Assembly: GCA_900316685.1 (NCBI GenBank)
Contig: ONDS01000006.1
Span: 62,001 to 126,000 of the forward strand
Origin: an uncultured Prevotellaceae bacterium
GTDB lineage: Bacteria > Bacteroidota > Bacteroidia > Bacteroidales > Bacteroidaceae
DNA length: 64,000 nt
Direction: 5' to 3'
Shown in pieces: positions 55,681-63,489 of this stretch (the stretch's first letter is position 1; each line of letters opens with the position of its first letter). Below the pieces are notes generated by a model that worked only from the letters and a program-made list of their open reading frames with translations, was not told the DNA's origin and did not search any database. A program made the position numbers and the translations under genes.

Positions 55681-55697
55681 AACAAAATCCGTGCCAA
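55681..55697 (-). promoter_or_regulatory. Sigma-54-like promoter of clpC
   Basis: Minus strand TTGGCAC-GGATT-TTGTT; matches the sigma-54 consensus TGGCAC-N5-TTGCW except one base in the -12 element (TTGTT for TTGCT). The expected start near 55670 gives a leader of about 20 bases. No TAnnTTTG box is in the gap 55651-55729. Confidence 0.6.
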
Positions 55698-55729
55698 ATC
55701 ACATGGGATGGTGTTGACAACCTCTCACA

Positions 55730-56566
55730 TTACATGTCCAATACGTATACCTTGCACCCTTCAAAAAGAGTGTTGTCAAAAACCGGAGATTGCTCAAATA
55801 TTCCAAAGAGGGCGCTGCCACTGCCCGACATCTGGGCATAAATGGCTCCTATGGAGTACAACTTTTCCTTGATGGAGGCCAATTCGGGATGGTGGGGGAA
55901 GAATGACGACTCGAAATCGTTCGTCAACTCCTCGCGCCAGGTATTGATAGGCTGGCGGACAATCTCTTTGCAGGTCTTACTGGGCCTGCTGGCGACGATG
56001 GAGGCATAGGCTTCGCGGGTGCTGATGGCGACAGGGGGCTTCACCACCAATAAATAATAACCGGAGAGACTGCCATCGGCATCTACAGGAGTCAGTACAT
56101 CGCCGATACCGGTGGCGTACGATGGCTCGGCACTGATGAAGAAAGGACAGTCGGCTCCCAAACGCTTGGCATAACGCTCCATCTCGGCCAATCCCATATC
56201 CAAACGGAATTTCTCGTCGAGAAGCTTGATCATATAAGCGGCATCGCTCGAACCTCCACCAAGACCGGCCTGTGAGGGGATACCTTTATATAAATGTATA
56301 TGCACACGGGGCAGCTTGAAATCCTGTGCCAACAGGTGATAAGCCTTCACCACAAGATTGTCTTGGGCGGAACCTTCCAAGGTCATGCCGCTCAAGAGTA
56401 TGTCGCATGGCTCCTCGGAAGGAAACTTATCCGACATGGTTTGCACTTCCAACGCATCATAAAGCGGGATGGGGTGGAACACGGTTTCCAAATCATGATA
56501 ACCATCGGGGCGCTTGCTTACGATGTTCAGCCCTAAGTTGATTTTCGCACAAGGAAATACAATCAT
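55730..56566 (-). CDS. ispE: 4-diphosphocytidyl-2-C-methyl-D-erythritol kinase
   Basis: 278 residues from ATG 56566; an upstream start in the promoter region is rejected. It phosphorylates CDP-methylerythritol in the MEP isoprenoid pathway. The GHMP-kinase ATP loop is in PSQAGLGGGSSDAAY, and the N-terminal AKINLGLNIVSKRPDGYHD is the substrate-binding region. It is divergent from dnaB and followed by the clpC gap. Confidence 0.95.
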   Translation of the reverse strand: MIVFPCAKINLGLNIVSKRPDGYHDLETVFHPIPLYDALEVQTMSDKFPSEEPCDILLSGMTLEGSAQDNLVVKAYHLLAQDFKLPRVHIHLYKGIPSQAGLGGGSSDAAYMIKLLDEKFRLDMGLAEMERYAKRLGADCPFFISAEPSYATGIGDVLTPVDADGSLSGYYLLVVKPPVAISTREAYASIVASRPSKTCKEIVRQPINTWREELTNDFESSFFPHHPELASIKEKLYSIGAIYAQMSGSGSALFGIFEQSPVFDNTLFEGCKVYVLDM

Positions 56567-56577
56567 ACTTTTTTTTG

Positions 56578-56609
56578 CAAATTTAAGGCAAATGAAGATA
56601 TAAAACAAA
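56578..56609 (-). promoter_or_regulatory. Promoter of ispE
   Basis: Minus strand TTTG (56606-56609), 20 bases, TAAATTTG (56578-56585): fits the Bacteroidetes consensus. Leader about 5-10 bases, very short. Confidence 0.7.
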
Positions 56610-56630
56610 AAATAATTGGATTTTTTTTCT

Positions 56631-56638
56631 TACTTTTG
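56631..56638 (+). promoter_or_regulatory. Candidate -7 box of dnaB
   Basis: TACTTTTG fits TAnnTTTG, 35 bases before the dnaB ATG. No TTTG at the usual distance, though AT-rich DNA is present. Confidence 0.5.
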
Positions 56639-56673
56639 CACCTAATTCGTCTTATTGCTATATAAATACAACT

Positions 56674-58185
56674 ATGCCAAACAACAATAGAAGCAACACC
56701 AATAAAACCAACATCGATTCTGCCTATGGGCACATGCCTCCCCAGGCCTTGGAAATAGAAAAGCTGGTGCTGGGGGCATTGATGATTGATAAGGATGCTT
56801 TCACTGTCGTCAGCGAGATTCTCCGCCCGGAAACATTTTACGAGAAGCGCCACGAAAATATCTACCAAGCCATCCAGACACTCAATATGGAGGAAAAGGC
56901 GGTGGATATCGCAACTGTCATCGAACAACTCAAGAAAGATGGAAATCTTGAACAAGTAGGAGGGGCGGTGTATGTGGTCGAACTGTCGCAACATGTGGTG
57001 TCGTCGGCTCATATCGAACTGCACTCACGTATACTTGCGCAGAAATACTTGGCTCGCCAGCTCATCTCCTTTGCCAGCATGATCGAGACCAAGGCTTTCG
57101 ATGAGTCGGTGGATGTCGACGATCTCATGCAAGATGCGGAAAGTATGCTGTTCGAACTGTCGCAGAAAAATATGCGGCAGGATTATACGCAAATAGACCC
57201 TATCATCACCGAGGCACAAGAAAAAATTCAGATAGCCGCAGGTTCAAAGGGGGGACTGACGGGTGTGCCCAGTGGATTTACCAAACTGGATGATATCACC
57301 TCGGGATGGCAACCCAGCGACTTGGTCATCATCGCCGGACGACCTGCCATGGGAAAGACTTCCTTCGCACTTTCCATCGCCAAGAACATTGTGGTCGATT
57401 ATAATGTGCCTATGGCTTTCTTCTCATTGGAGATGAACAAAGTGCAGCTTGCCAATAGGCTCATATCTAATGTGTGCGAGATTACCGGTAGCAAGATCAT
57501 GAACGGACAGCTGAACGACGCTGAATGGCAGAGACTTGACAAGAACATACGCAAATTGTATGGCAAACCGTTATATATCGACGATACAGCGGCACTCTCC
57601 ATTTTCGAACTCCGTACGAAAGCACGACGGTTGGTGCGTGAGAAAGGGGTGAAACTTATCATGATCGACTATCTGCAACTCATGAATGCTACTGGGTCGA
57701 AGTTCGGCAGCCGACAAGAGGAGGTTTCTACCATCAGTCGTTCGCTAAAAGGACTGGCGAAGGAACTGGATATTCCCATCTTGGCTCTCTCGCAGCTGAA
57801 CCGTACAGTGGAAAATCGTGAAGGTATAGAAGGAAAACGGCCGCAATTGAGCGACCTTCGTGAGTCGGGTGCCATTGAGCAGGATGCCGACATGGTACTG
57901 TTTGTGCATCGTCCGGAGTATTATCACATTTATACCGATGGCAACAACAACGACCTCCGAGGTATGGCGCAGATCATCATCGCCAAACACAGAAAAGGTG
58001 CCATAGGCGATGTGTTGCTCAACTTCAAGGGTGAATTCACTCGGTTCGCCAACCCTGAAGATGCTTATGTCGCTCCTAATGTAGGTGGAGAATTTATTGG
58101 ATCACGATTGAACAGTGGCGGACAACCCGAACCAGAACCCGATCCACTCGGACCGGCACCGATTGGTCCGTCTAATCCTTTCTGA
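56674..58185 (+). CDS. dnaB: Replicative DNA helicase DnaB
   Basis: 503 residues, normal length. The N-terminal domain (about 25-165) and the RecA-like C-terminal motor are complete: Walker A AGRPAMGKTS (221-230), Walker B LIMIDYLQLM, and the arginine and sensor stretches near LSQLNRTVENR and LRESGAIEQDADM. The Pro/Glu-rich end is a common tail. It unwinds DNA at the replication fork. No intein is present. Confidence 0.97.
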   Translation: MPNNNRSNTNKTNIDSAYGHMPPQALEIEKLVLGALMIDKDAFTVVSEILRPETFYEKRHENIYQAIQTLNMEEKAVDIATVIEQLKKDGNLEQVGGAVYVVELSQHVVSSAHIELHSRILAQKYLARQLISFASMIETKAFDESVDVDDLMQDAESMLFELSQKNMRQDYTQIDPIITEAQEKIQIAAGSKGGLTGVPSGFTKLDDITSGWQPSDLVIIAGRPAMGKTSFALSIAKNIVVDYNVPMAFFSLEMNKVQLANRLISNVCEITGSKIMNGQLNDAEWQRLDKNIRKLYGKPLYIDDTAALSIFELRTKARRLVREKGVKLIMIDYLQLMNATGSKFGSRQEEVSTISRSLKGLAKELDIPILALSQLNRTVENREGIEGKRPQLSDLRESGAIEQDADMVLFVHRPEYYHIYTDGNNNDLRGMAQIIIAKHRKGAIGDVLLNFKGEFTRFANPEDAYVAPNVGGEFIGSRLNSGGQPEPEPDPLGPAPIGPSNPF

Positions 58186-58224
58186 TAATCAAATTTTCTT
58201 GTTACACATAACATATTTTGGCAA

Positions 58225-58893
58225 ATGAAAAAGATTTATTGTCTCATCGCGATATTGCTGTTTACAATCTCAGCACAGGCGCAGTCGGTTTCCATCCTTG
58301 GCGATTCTTATTCCACTTTCGAGGGATATGTCACTCCCAAAACCAACGAAATGTGGTATTATGAGGAAAACGGCAATAAGAACGACGTAAATGATGTCAC
58401 ACAGACCTGGTGGTGGCAGGTCATCAAGGAATGTGGTTACAAATTCTGCGTCAACAATTCCTGGAGCGGCTCTACCATAGGATATCAGGGATATGATGGC
58501 AATGACTACTCGGAGCGTTCCTTCATCACCAGAATGGATAATATCGGTTGCCCCGATATCATCTTCATCTTCGGGGCGACAAACGATAGTTGGGCGGGAG
58601 AACCCGTCGGCGAATACAAATACGACAATTGGCGTAAGAGCGATTTTTATACCTTCCGTCCTGCCATGGCTTATATGTTGCACCACATGATCAACCGTTA
58701 TCCTAATGTGGCCATCTATTTCATCCTCAATACGGAACTGCGCGATGACATTTCAATCTCATGTAAGGAAATCTGCAGGCATTATAATGTCCCTTGCATC
58801 GAACTACATGATATCGACAAACAAAACGGGCATCCTTCTGTCAAGGGTATGCGTGCCATAGCCGACCAAGTGAAAGCATTCATTCAGAAATGA
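58225..58893 (+). CDS. Secreted SGNH/GDSL-family hydrolase
   Basis: 222 residues. A signal peptide (1-20, ending SAQAQ) leads to an SGNH esterase-type domain: Ser28 in GDSYST, Asn in NNSWSGST, the third block in GATNDSWAG and the catalytic His in NGHPSVKG. It probably removes acetyl or other ester groups from polysaccharides outside the inner membrane. Neighbours do not define its substrate. Confidence 0.88.
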   Translation: MKKIYCLIAILLFTISAQAQSVSILGDSYSTFEGYVTPKTNEMWYYEENGNKNDVNDVTQTWWWQVIKECGYKFCVNNSWSGSTIGYQGYDGNDYSERSFITRMDNIGCPDIIFIFGATNDSWAGEPVGEYKYDNWRKSDFYTFRPAMAYMLHHMINRYPNVAIYFILNTELRDDISISCKEICRHYNVPCIELHDIDKQNGHPSVKGMRAIADQVKAFIQK

Positions 58894-58911
58894 CCCTTGG
58901 CAAGGTAACCA

Positions 58912-58999
58912 CATTCCCCTCCTTTTCCAAAGCAAGCTAACCATCTCCCCTCCTTTTCCAAAGGAGGGGAAGGGGTGGTTTGTAAAACAATGTCCCATC
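58912..58999. repeat. Dispersed type A palindrome
   Basis: A degraded CCCCTCCTTTTCCAAAGCAA and a full CCCCTCCTTTTCCAAAGGAG unit with the trailing GGGGTGGTTTGTAAAACA, after the SGNH hydrolase stop codon. Confidence 0.85.
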
Positions 59000-59025
59000 C
59001 GCTTTTTTAATCTATTTCAAAAGTT

Positions 59026-59057
59026 AGCGGCCCGGAACACATCGTGTCCCAGGCCGC
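59026..59057 (-). terminator. Terminator of uxaB
   Basis: Stem AGCGGCC / GGCCGCT with further pairing around GGGACAC/GTTCC, then TAACTTTTGAAAT on the minus strand; 25 bases after the uxaB stop codon. Confidence 0.75.
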
Positions 59058-59081
59058 TGATATTGATAGGGTTGTGAAGCC

Positions 59082-60560
59082 TTACAAGATGGTCTTCACT
59101 GCTTCAAGCATGCCCTTCTCCTGAATCAGGTCGAGGTCTTTCTTCACCAGTTCGGCCAGACCTTTCACTCCGTGAAGGTCTTCACCCCAAATGAATTCTG
59201 CGGAAAGAACTCCATCGGTCACTTTCTGAGTGTCGCCGGTAGCCCACAACTCTTTCAGCAAATCCATGATCTTCGGGTCGTCGTTGGGAACGATCTCGGC
59301 GCCGTCGGCACGTTTGCCGCCTTTGTAGTAGGTGATAATGGCGGCAAGACCGAACACCAAACCTGCCGGCAACTCGCCCTTGCGCTCCAGGTAGGTCTTT
59401 ACTCCGGGAAGGTCGCGGGCCTGGAACTTCGGGAAGGAGTTGAGCATGATGCTGGTTACCTGATGGTCGACAAACGGGTTGTTGAAACGCTCCAACACAT
59501 CGTTGGCGAATTTCTCCAGCTCGTCCATAGGCAGGTTCAAGGTTTGCATCAACTCGTCAAACTGTACCTTGTGGATGTACTTGCCCAATACCTCATGGTT
59601 GCAGGCATCGCGAACGATGTCGACACCGGAGAGATAGGTGACAGGTGATAGCACGGTGTGAGGACCATTGAGCAGGGTGACCTTGCGCTCGTGATAAGGC
59701 TTCTCGCTCTCGGCTATCAGCACATGCAAACCGGCTTTCTCGGCGGGGAACTCGGCACGCAATTCTTCACAGGTCATGTTCTCGGCCTTCTCAATCACCC
59801 ATAAATGGAAAATCTCGGCCTGAACCACCAAATTGTCCTCATAAGAGATCTTCTCCTGTATCTCCTTGATCTCCTTGCGCGGGAAACCGGGAACGATACG
59901 GTCTACCAAGGTGGCACACACATAGTTATATTTCGTGAACCACTCCTTGAAGGCCTCATAGTCGGCTCCGAAATCCTCTTTCCACAACTCGATATACTGG
60001 TAGATGCACTCCTTCAAGTGATGTCCGTTGAGGAATATCAACTCGCAAGGCATGATGATCAGACCTTTCTTCGGGTCGCCACCAAAGAACTGGAAACGAC
60101 GATAGAGCAACTGAACCAACTTGCCAGGATAGGAGGAGGCGGGTTTGTCGTCCAACTTGCAACTCGGGTCGAAAGCTATACCGGCCTCGGTGGTGTTGGA
60201 GATGACAAAACGAATCTCCGGTTGCTCGGCCAAGGCCATGAACGCCTGGTTCTGACTGTAGGGATTCAACGCGCGGCTTATCACATCGATACGCTCGAGG
60301 GTATTCACGGCTTTGCCGTTTTCACGACCCTGCAGATTGACGTGATACAGACAGTCCTGACCGTTGAGCCAATCCACCATGCCTCTGTCGATGGGCTGGA
60401 CCACCACCACACTACCATTGAAGTCGGTCTTCTGGTCCATGTTCCAGATAATCCAGTCAACGAATGCGCGGAGGAAATTACCTTCTCCGAACTGGATGAT
60501 TTTCTCGGGCATAACGCTCTTAGGAGCGGTTCTCTTGTTTAATGCTTGTAGTTTTTTCAT
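59082..60560 (-). CDS. uxaB: Tagaturonate reductase (altronate oxidoreductase)
   Basis: 492 residues from ATG 60560; the region upstream lacks a better start. A member of the mannitol dehydrogenase/UxaB family that reduces tagaturonate to altronate with NADH. IIQFGEGNFLRAFVDWII is the Rossmann nucleotide-binding start, and FVISNTTEAGIAF and KVTLLNGPHTVLSPVTYL with the NGPH region are conserved in the family. The next enzyme, UxaA, is about 33 kb away at 25283-26776, so this pathway is split between two loci. Confidence 0.9.
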   Translation of the reverse strand: MKKLQALNKRTAPKSVMPEKIIQFGEGNFLRAFVDWIIWNMDQKTDFNGSVVVVQPIDRGMVDWLNGQDCLYHVNLQGRENGKAVNTLERIDVISRALNPYSQNQAFMALAEQPEIRFVISNTTEAGIAFDPSCKLDDKPASSYPGKLVQLLYRRFQFFGGDPKKGLIIMPCELIFLNGHHLKECIYQYIELWKEDFGADYEAFKEWFTKYNYVCATLVDRIVPGFPRKEIKEIQEKISYEDNLVVQAEIFHLWVIEKAENMTCEELRAEFPAEKAGLHVLIAESEKPYHERKVTLLNGPHTVLSPVTYLSGVDIVRDACNHEVLGKYIHKVQFDELMQTLNLPMDELEKFANDVLERFNNPFVDHQVTSIMLNSFPKFQARDLPGVKTYLERKGELPAGLVFGLAAIITYYKGGKRADGAEIVPNDDPKIMDLLKELWATGDTQKVTDGVLSAEFIWGEDLHGVKGLAELVKKDLDLIQEKGMLEAVKTIL

Positions 60561-60600
60561 TATAATTTTGATTTGTTTATGAAGATGTTTTTCGGTTTTG

Positions 60601-60608
60601 CAAAGATA
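60601..60608 (-). promoter_or_regulatory. Candidate -7 box of uxaB
   Basis: Minus strand TATCTTTG, 40 bases before the start codon; no TTTG at the usual distance. The gap 60561-60789 is otherwise AT-rich. Confidence 0.5.
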
Positions 60609-60761
60609 ACAATAAATTCTGAATTGGTAAAATAATAACACGATTATTTTTCAAAAGGAAAAAAGCACCGCAAAAGCACAACACAGACGATAAATCATGG
60701 GTTCTTTATACCGCTCCATTCAATTCTCTTCCTTTTTCTTGTGCGTATCGGTCTTTTTTTG

Positions 60762-60769
60762 TACTTTTG
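60762..60769 (+). promoter_or_regulatory. Candidate -7 box of the MBL hydrolase gene
   Basis: TACTTTTG fits TAnnTTTG; a CTTG is 20 bases upstream. Leader about 15-20 bases. Confidence 0.55.
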
Positions 60770-60789
60770 CATAACCTTTTTGATGGCTG

Positions 60790-61596
60790 ATGCTCGAATT
60801 TTTATCTTTTGGTAGTGGCAGTAGCGGGAATTGTTATTTGCTGAGAACGGACAACGACGCGTTGCTCGTCGATGTTGGTGTGGGTGTAAGATTCCTTAAA
60901 AAGCGCTTCGCGGAATATGGGGTGTCGGTGAGTCAGATTCACCACGTGCTTATCACGCACGACCATGCCGACCATATCAAGTCGGTCGGATCATTCGCCA
61001 ACGATTACCACGTGCCGATCTATGCCACCGAAGCGGTGCATCATGGCATCTTTCTCAACAAATGTGTCCGCAACAAGATATCCTCGGCCGATAAGAAAAT
61101 CATCGAAAAGGATAAGACTTACCAATTGGGAGATTTCACGGTCACTCCTTTTCATGTGCCTCACGATTCTTCGGATTGTGTGGGTTTTCGCATCGTATAT
61201 CACGACACGGTGGTTTGTATCATGACCGATGCGGGATGTATCACCGAGCAGATGAAACAACTCATCGGTGAGGCCGACTTTTTGGTCATCGAAGCAGATT
61301 ACGATGTGGAGATGCTCATGGAAGGACCTTATCCTCCTAATCTCAAAGACCGTATCTTGGGTGAGACGGGGCACCTGTCCAATCGTGATTGCGGCGAGGC
61401 CATCGCGCAATATGCCACACCACGGCTGAAGCATGTCTGCTTATGCCACCTCAGCGACAAGAACAACCATCCCACTTTGGCTCGATATACGGTGGAACAA
61501 ATCTTAAGACAACATGGCATTATAGCCGGGCTGGACTTCCGGCTCGACTGCCTCAAACGCAATGTGCCAACAGGCCCCTTCCTCTTACAGGAATAA
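60790..61596 (+). CDS. Metallo-beta-lactamase-fold hydrolase (YycJ/WalJ-like)
   Basis: 268 residues. The metal-binding motif THDHADH (HxHxDH) and a second His and Asp (PHDSSDCVG, TDAGC) are present. The start FLSFGSGSSGNCYLL and later LGETGHLSN fit the YycJ/WalJ group, linked to double-strand DNA processing or repair in other bacteria. Full length. Start ATG at 60790 follows the promoter closely. Confidence 0.9.
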   Translation: MLEFLSFGSGSSGNCYLLRTDNDALLVDVGVGVRFLKKRFAEYGVSVSQIHHVLITHDHADHIKSVGSFANDYHVPIYATEAVHHGIFLNKCVRNKISSADKKIIEKDKTYQLGDFTVTPFHVPHDSSDCVGFRIVYHDTVVCIMTDAGCITEQMKQLIGEADFLVIEADYDVEMLMEGPYPPNLKDRILGETGHLSNRDCGEAIAQYATPRLKHVCLCHLSDKNNHPTLARYTVEQILRQHGIIAGLDFRLDCLKRNVPTGPFLLQE

Positions 61597-61644
61597 GTTG
61601 TGGTCCATCTTCTGAAAAATATGGTGGGAAAACTATAAAACGAA

Positions 61645-61670
61645 GAGCGGTAAAAATGTCTTTACCGCTC
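61645..61670. terminator. Bidirectional terminator between convergent genes
   Basis: 10-bp perfect stem GAGCGGTAAA / TTTACCGCTC with loop AATGTC, and T-rich on the minus side (TTCGTTTTATAG). Serves the MBL gene (+) and the gene at 61708 (-). Confidence 0.8.
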
Positions 61671-61707
61671 CTTCATTTCATACTAAAGGAATAATCTGTT
61701 CTATTGA

Positions 61708-62097
61708 TTACAAGAGCTTGGCGATATACTCCACATCCTTGCCTTCATAAAAACGGGGCTCAAAGTGGGCGCGATAGCTGAAATCGGCAAAGCGGAACAG
61801 CTGAAGGGCGCAGAATTGCTGGTCCTCGCTCAGGCAAACTTCTAAACGGAAGTTGCCGTTGGCACTTGTCTTTGGTTTACCTTTCTGTTCGATATCGGCA
61901 ATCATCTTCTCGAACGGCATGTTCAGCAGATGCTCAACTCTCTCTCCTTCCGACGGCGAGTATTCCAGCACCTTTGCCTTGACAGGACTGCTCGTAGGGG
62001 TGTAGACGGCCTTGGTGGAAAACAATGATTTCTTGATAGTGATATTTTGATATGCGGAGACAGCGGCAGCCATCTCCAAGTTTTTGATACTTGACAT
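61708..62097 (-). CDS. Unknown small protein
   Basis: 129 residues, not recognised. No signal peptide or membrane segment. The sequence is mixed alpha/beta in character with a Pro/Ser-rich stretch (YTPTSSPVKAKV) and an aromatic part (LFRFADFSYRAHFEPRFYEG). It stands alone between a terminator and the hairpin at 62142-62183 and is convergent with the MBL gene. Codon use looks like its neighbours, so it is probably a real gene. Confidence 0.7.
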   Translation of the reverse strand: MSSIKNLEMAAAVSAYQNITIKKSLFSTKAVYTPTSSPVKAKVLEYSPSEGERVEHLLNMPFEKMIADIEQKGKPKTSANGNFRLEVCLSEDQQFCALQLFRFADFSYRAHFEPRFYEGKDVEYIAKLL

Positions 62098-62141
62098 GAT
62101 GTATATTTAAAAATTTGGTAAAGTGAATAATGATAAATACA

Positions 62142-62183
62142 GGATTAAGCTGAGCGCATGCTACATGCTCTCAGCTTTAATCC
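62142..62183 (-). terminator. Terminator of the gene at 62209
   Basis: Stem GGATTAAGCTGAG / CTCAGCTTTAATCC with one bulge and an inner GCATG/CATGC pairing, followed on the minus strand by TGTATTTATC. Confidence 0.8.
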
Positions 62184-62208
62184 CTGACCTTCGGAATTTT
62201 TAAATATT

Positions 62209-62610
62209 TCATCGAATGATGTGCCTCAGGGCGATGACATAATAATCGCACGAGGCCGACAGACAGAATGGTGACGATTCCAAGCGGCATCTGCTGTCGT
62301 AATAGGAATGGAGTTGTGTGATAATGCGTTGTCTGACAACGTTGAAACTTGGTGTCAGCGTTCGTTTGCTCCTTGGCCCCTGCGTAGGTAGCACACGCTG
62401 AGGACGAGATGAACAGATGCGATACAGCTCGGAGGCATCGGTCAGCGTAGCCTCATGGGGCTGCTCCCGCTGAGATGTCACAACCGAAGGCTTAGTGCGC
62501 TCCGAAAGGTCCTCTTCTGACGAACCTTCTTGTTCCTGCCAGTTTATTACCACTGCCAGGCATACAGCACATAATGCCGTCAGGATCCATGTAAAACCGA
62601 ACTTACGCAT
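62209..62610 (-). CDS. Unknown secreted or membrane-anchored small protein
   Basis: 133 residues from ATG 62610, because the upstream ATG lies in the promoter box (TACTTTTG at 62629-62636). One N-terminal hydrophobic segment (FTWILTALCAVCLAVVI) could be a signal or anchor. The C-terminal half has SRPQRVLPT and SASCDYYVIALRHI, a pattern I recall from small Bacteroidetes proteins of unknown function. No partner is visible. Confidence 0.65.
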   Translation of the reverse strand: MRKFGFTWILTALCAVCLAVVINWQEQEGSSEEDLSERTKPSVVTSQREQPHEATLTDASELYRICSSRPQRVLPTQGPRSKRTLTPSFNVVRQRIITQLHSYYDSRCRLESSPFCLSASCDYYVIALRHIIR

Positions 62611-62714
62611 CGACTTGTATTTTGAATGCAAAAGTAATAAAAAAAGCGCAAATAAATAATCTTGCCTTGTTTTTTAGCACGATTTTATTTGGTTTTCATG
62701 AAATAGAACAAAGT

Positions 62715-62866
62715 TTAAGAAACGACACTCTGATCATCCATGAACTCCAGAATGGTACGCTTGTAATCTTCAATTCTTCTGCAATCAGCAACGAATGGCT
62801 TATCCCAGCTGATACTCGCCCGTACGGATGTACTACCTGTTTCTTATTGTTTCTGTCGAATATCAT
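62715..62866 (-). pseudogene. Possible frameshifted gene remnant
   Basis: A minus-strand frame opens with MIFDRNNKKQ at 62866, and the next frame carries SWDKPFVADCRRIEDYKRTI then LEFMDDQSVVS to a stop at 62715. The 152-base length is not a multiple of three, which fits a small insertion or deletion. The product is not recognised. It could also be chance. Confidence 0.25.
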
Positions 62867-62886
62867 GATCTTTTCTCCTAATGTTA

Positions 62887-63435
62887 TTAAATGGTTTTTA
62901 TGAACTTTGCAGGATTACCGCCCACTATCGTATTCGGAGCTACATCCTTGGTGACAACAGCACCGGCTGCCACAACAGCGTTCTCTCCGATGGTCACACC
63001 AGGAAGGATGATGGCTCCCACGCCAATCCATGCGTTGCGACAGATGTGGACGGGTTTGCAGCGCAGCACCATGCGGTTCGCAAAGTCATGATTGTCGGTG
63101 ACGATGCGCACGTTGGGACCTATCATCACTCAGTCTTCGATGGTGATGCCACCTGCCGCCATGCACGTCAGCGAGTGGTTCACGAACACGCGCTTACCGA
63201 TCTTCATCTGACAGGCAAAGTCTATCTGTATAGGTGGCATCAGATAACTCGTCTGGTCAAGGTCGCCGCCGAAGAGCTGCTCCTCCAACGGACGAATGTG
63301 CTCTGGCTGTGGTGCCGTTGTATTGATCTTAAAACAAATGTTGGCGCACTCAGTCATATGTTTGATGGCCTCTGCATACTCGGGCATCGACATATCGACA
63401 TCGGCCCCTGATCTTAATTGCTCGAAAATATTCAT
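62887..63435 (-). pseudogene. Sugar O-acetyltransferase (hexapeptide repeat), broken by an in-frame stop
   Basis: One reading frame holds a complete acetyltransferase of the maltose/galactoside O-acetyltransferase type, about 182 codons. An in-frame TGA (minus strand, 63130-63132) follows GGITIED, where homologues have a residue leading into VMIGPNVRIVTDNHDF. The first part (101 residues, MNIFEQLRSG to ED) keeps the N-terminal helical and first hexapeptide part; the second (from VMIGPNV, including IGVGAIILPGVTIGENAVVA) keeps the active-site and coil region. A single G-to-T change in GGA would explain the stop. A read-through product is unlikely but possible. Confidence 0.8.
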
Positions 63436-63489
63436 TTTGTAAATCGATGTATTCCTATTTATGGATTCAAATTGTTTTGTCGCTCATCC

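Noticed and set aside
62622..62903. Plus-strand frame of 93 codons
   Set aside because: No ribosome-binding site, and odd composition; the opposite strand shows a better but broken frame.
63130..63132. TGA read as a coding codon in the acetyltransferase
   Set aside because: TGA is used as a normal stop by many genes in the window (for example 34301-34303 and 35702-35704), so general recoding is excluded, and no selenocysteine signal is seen.
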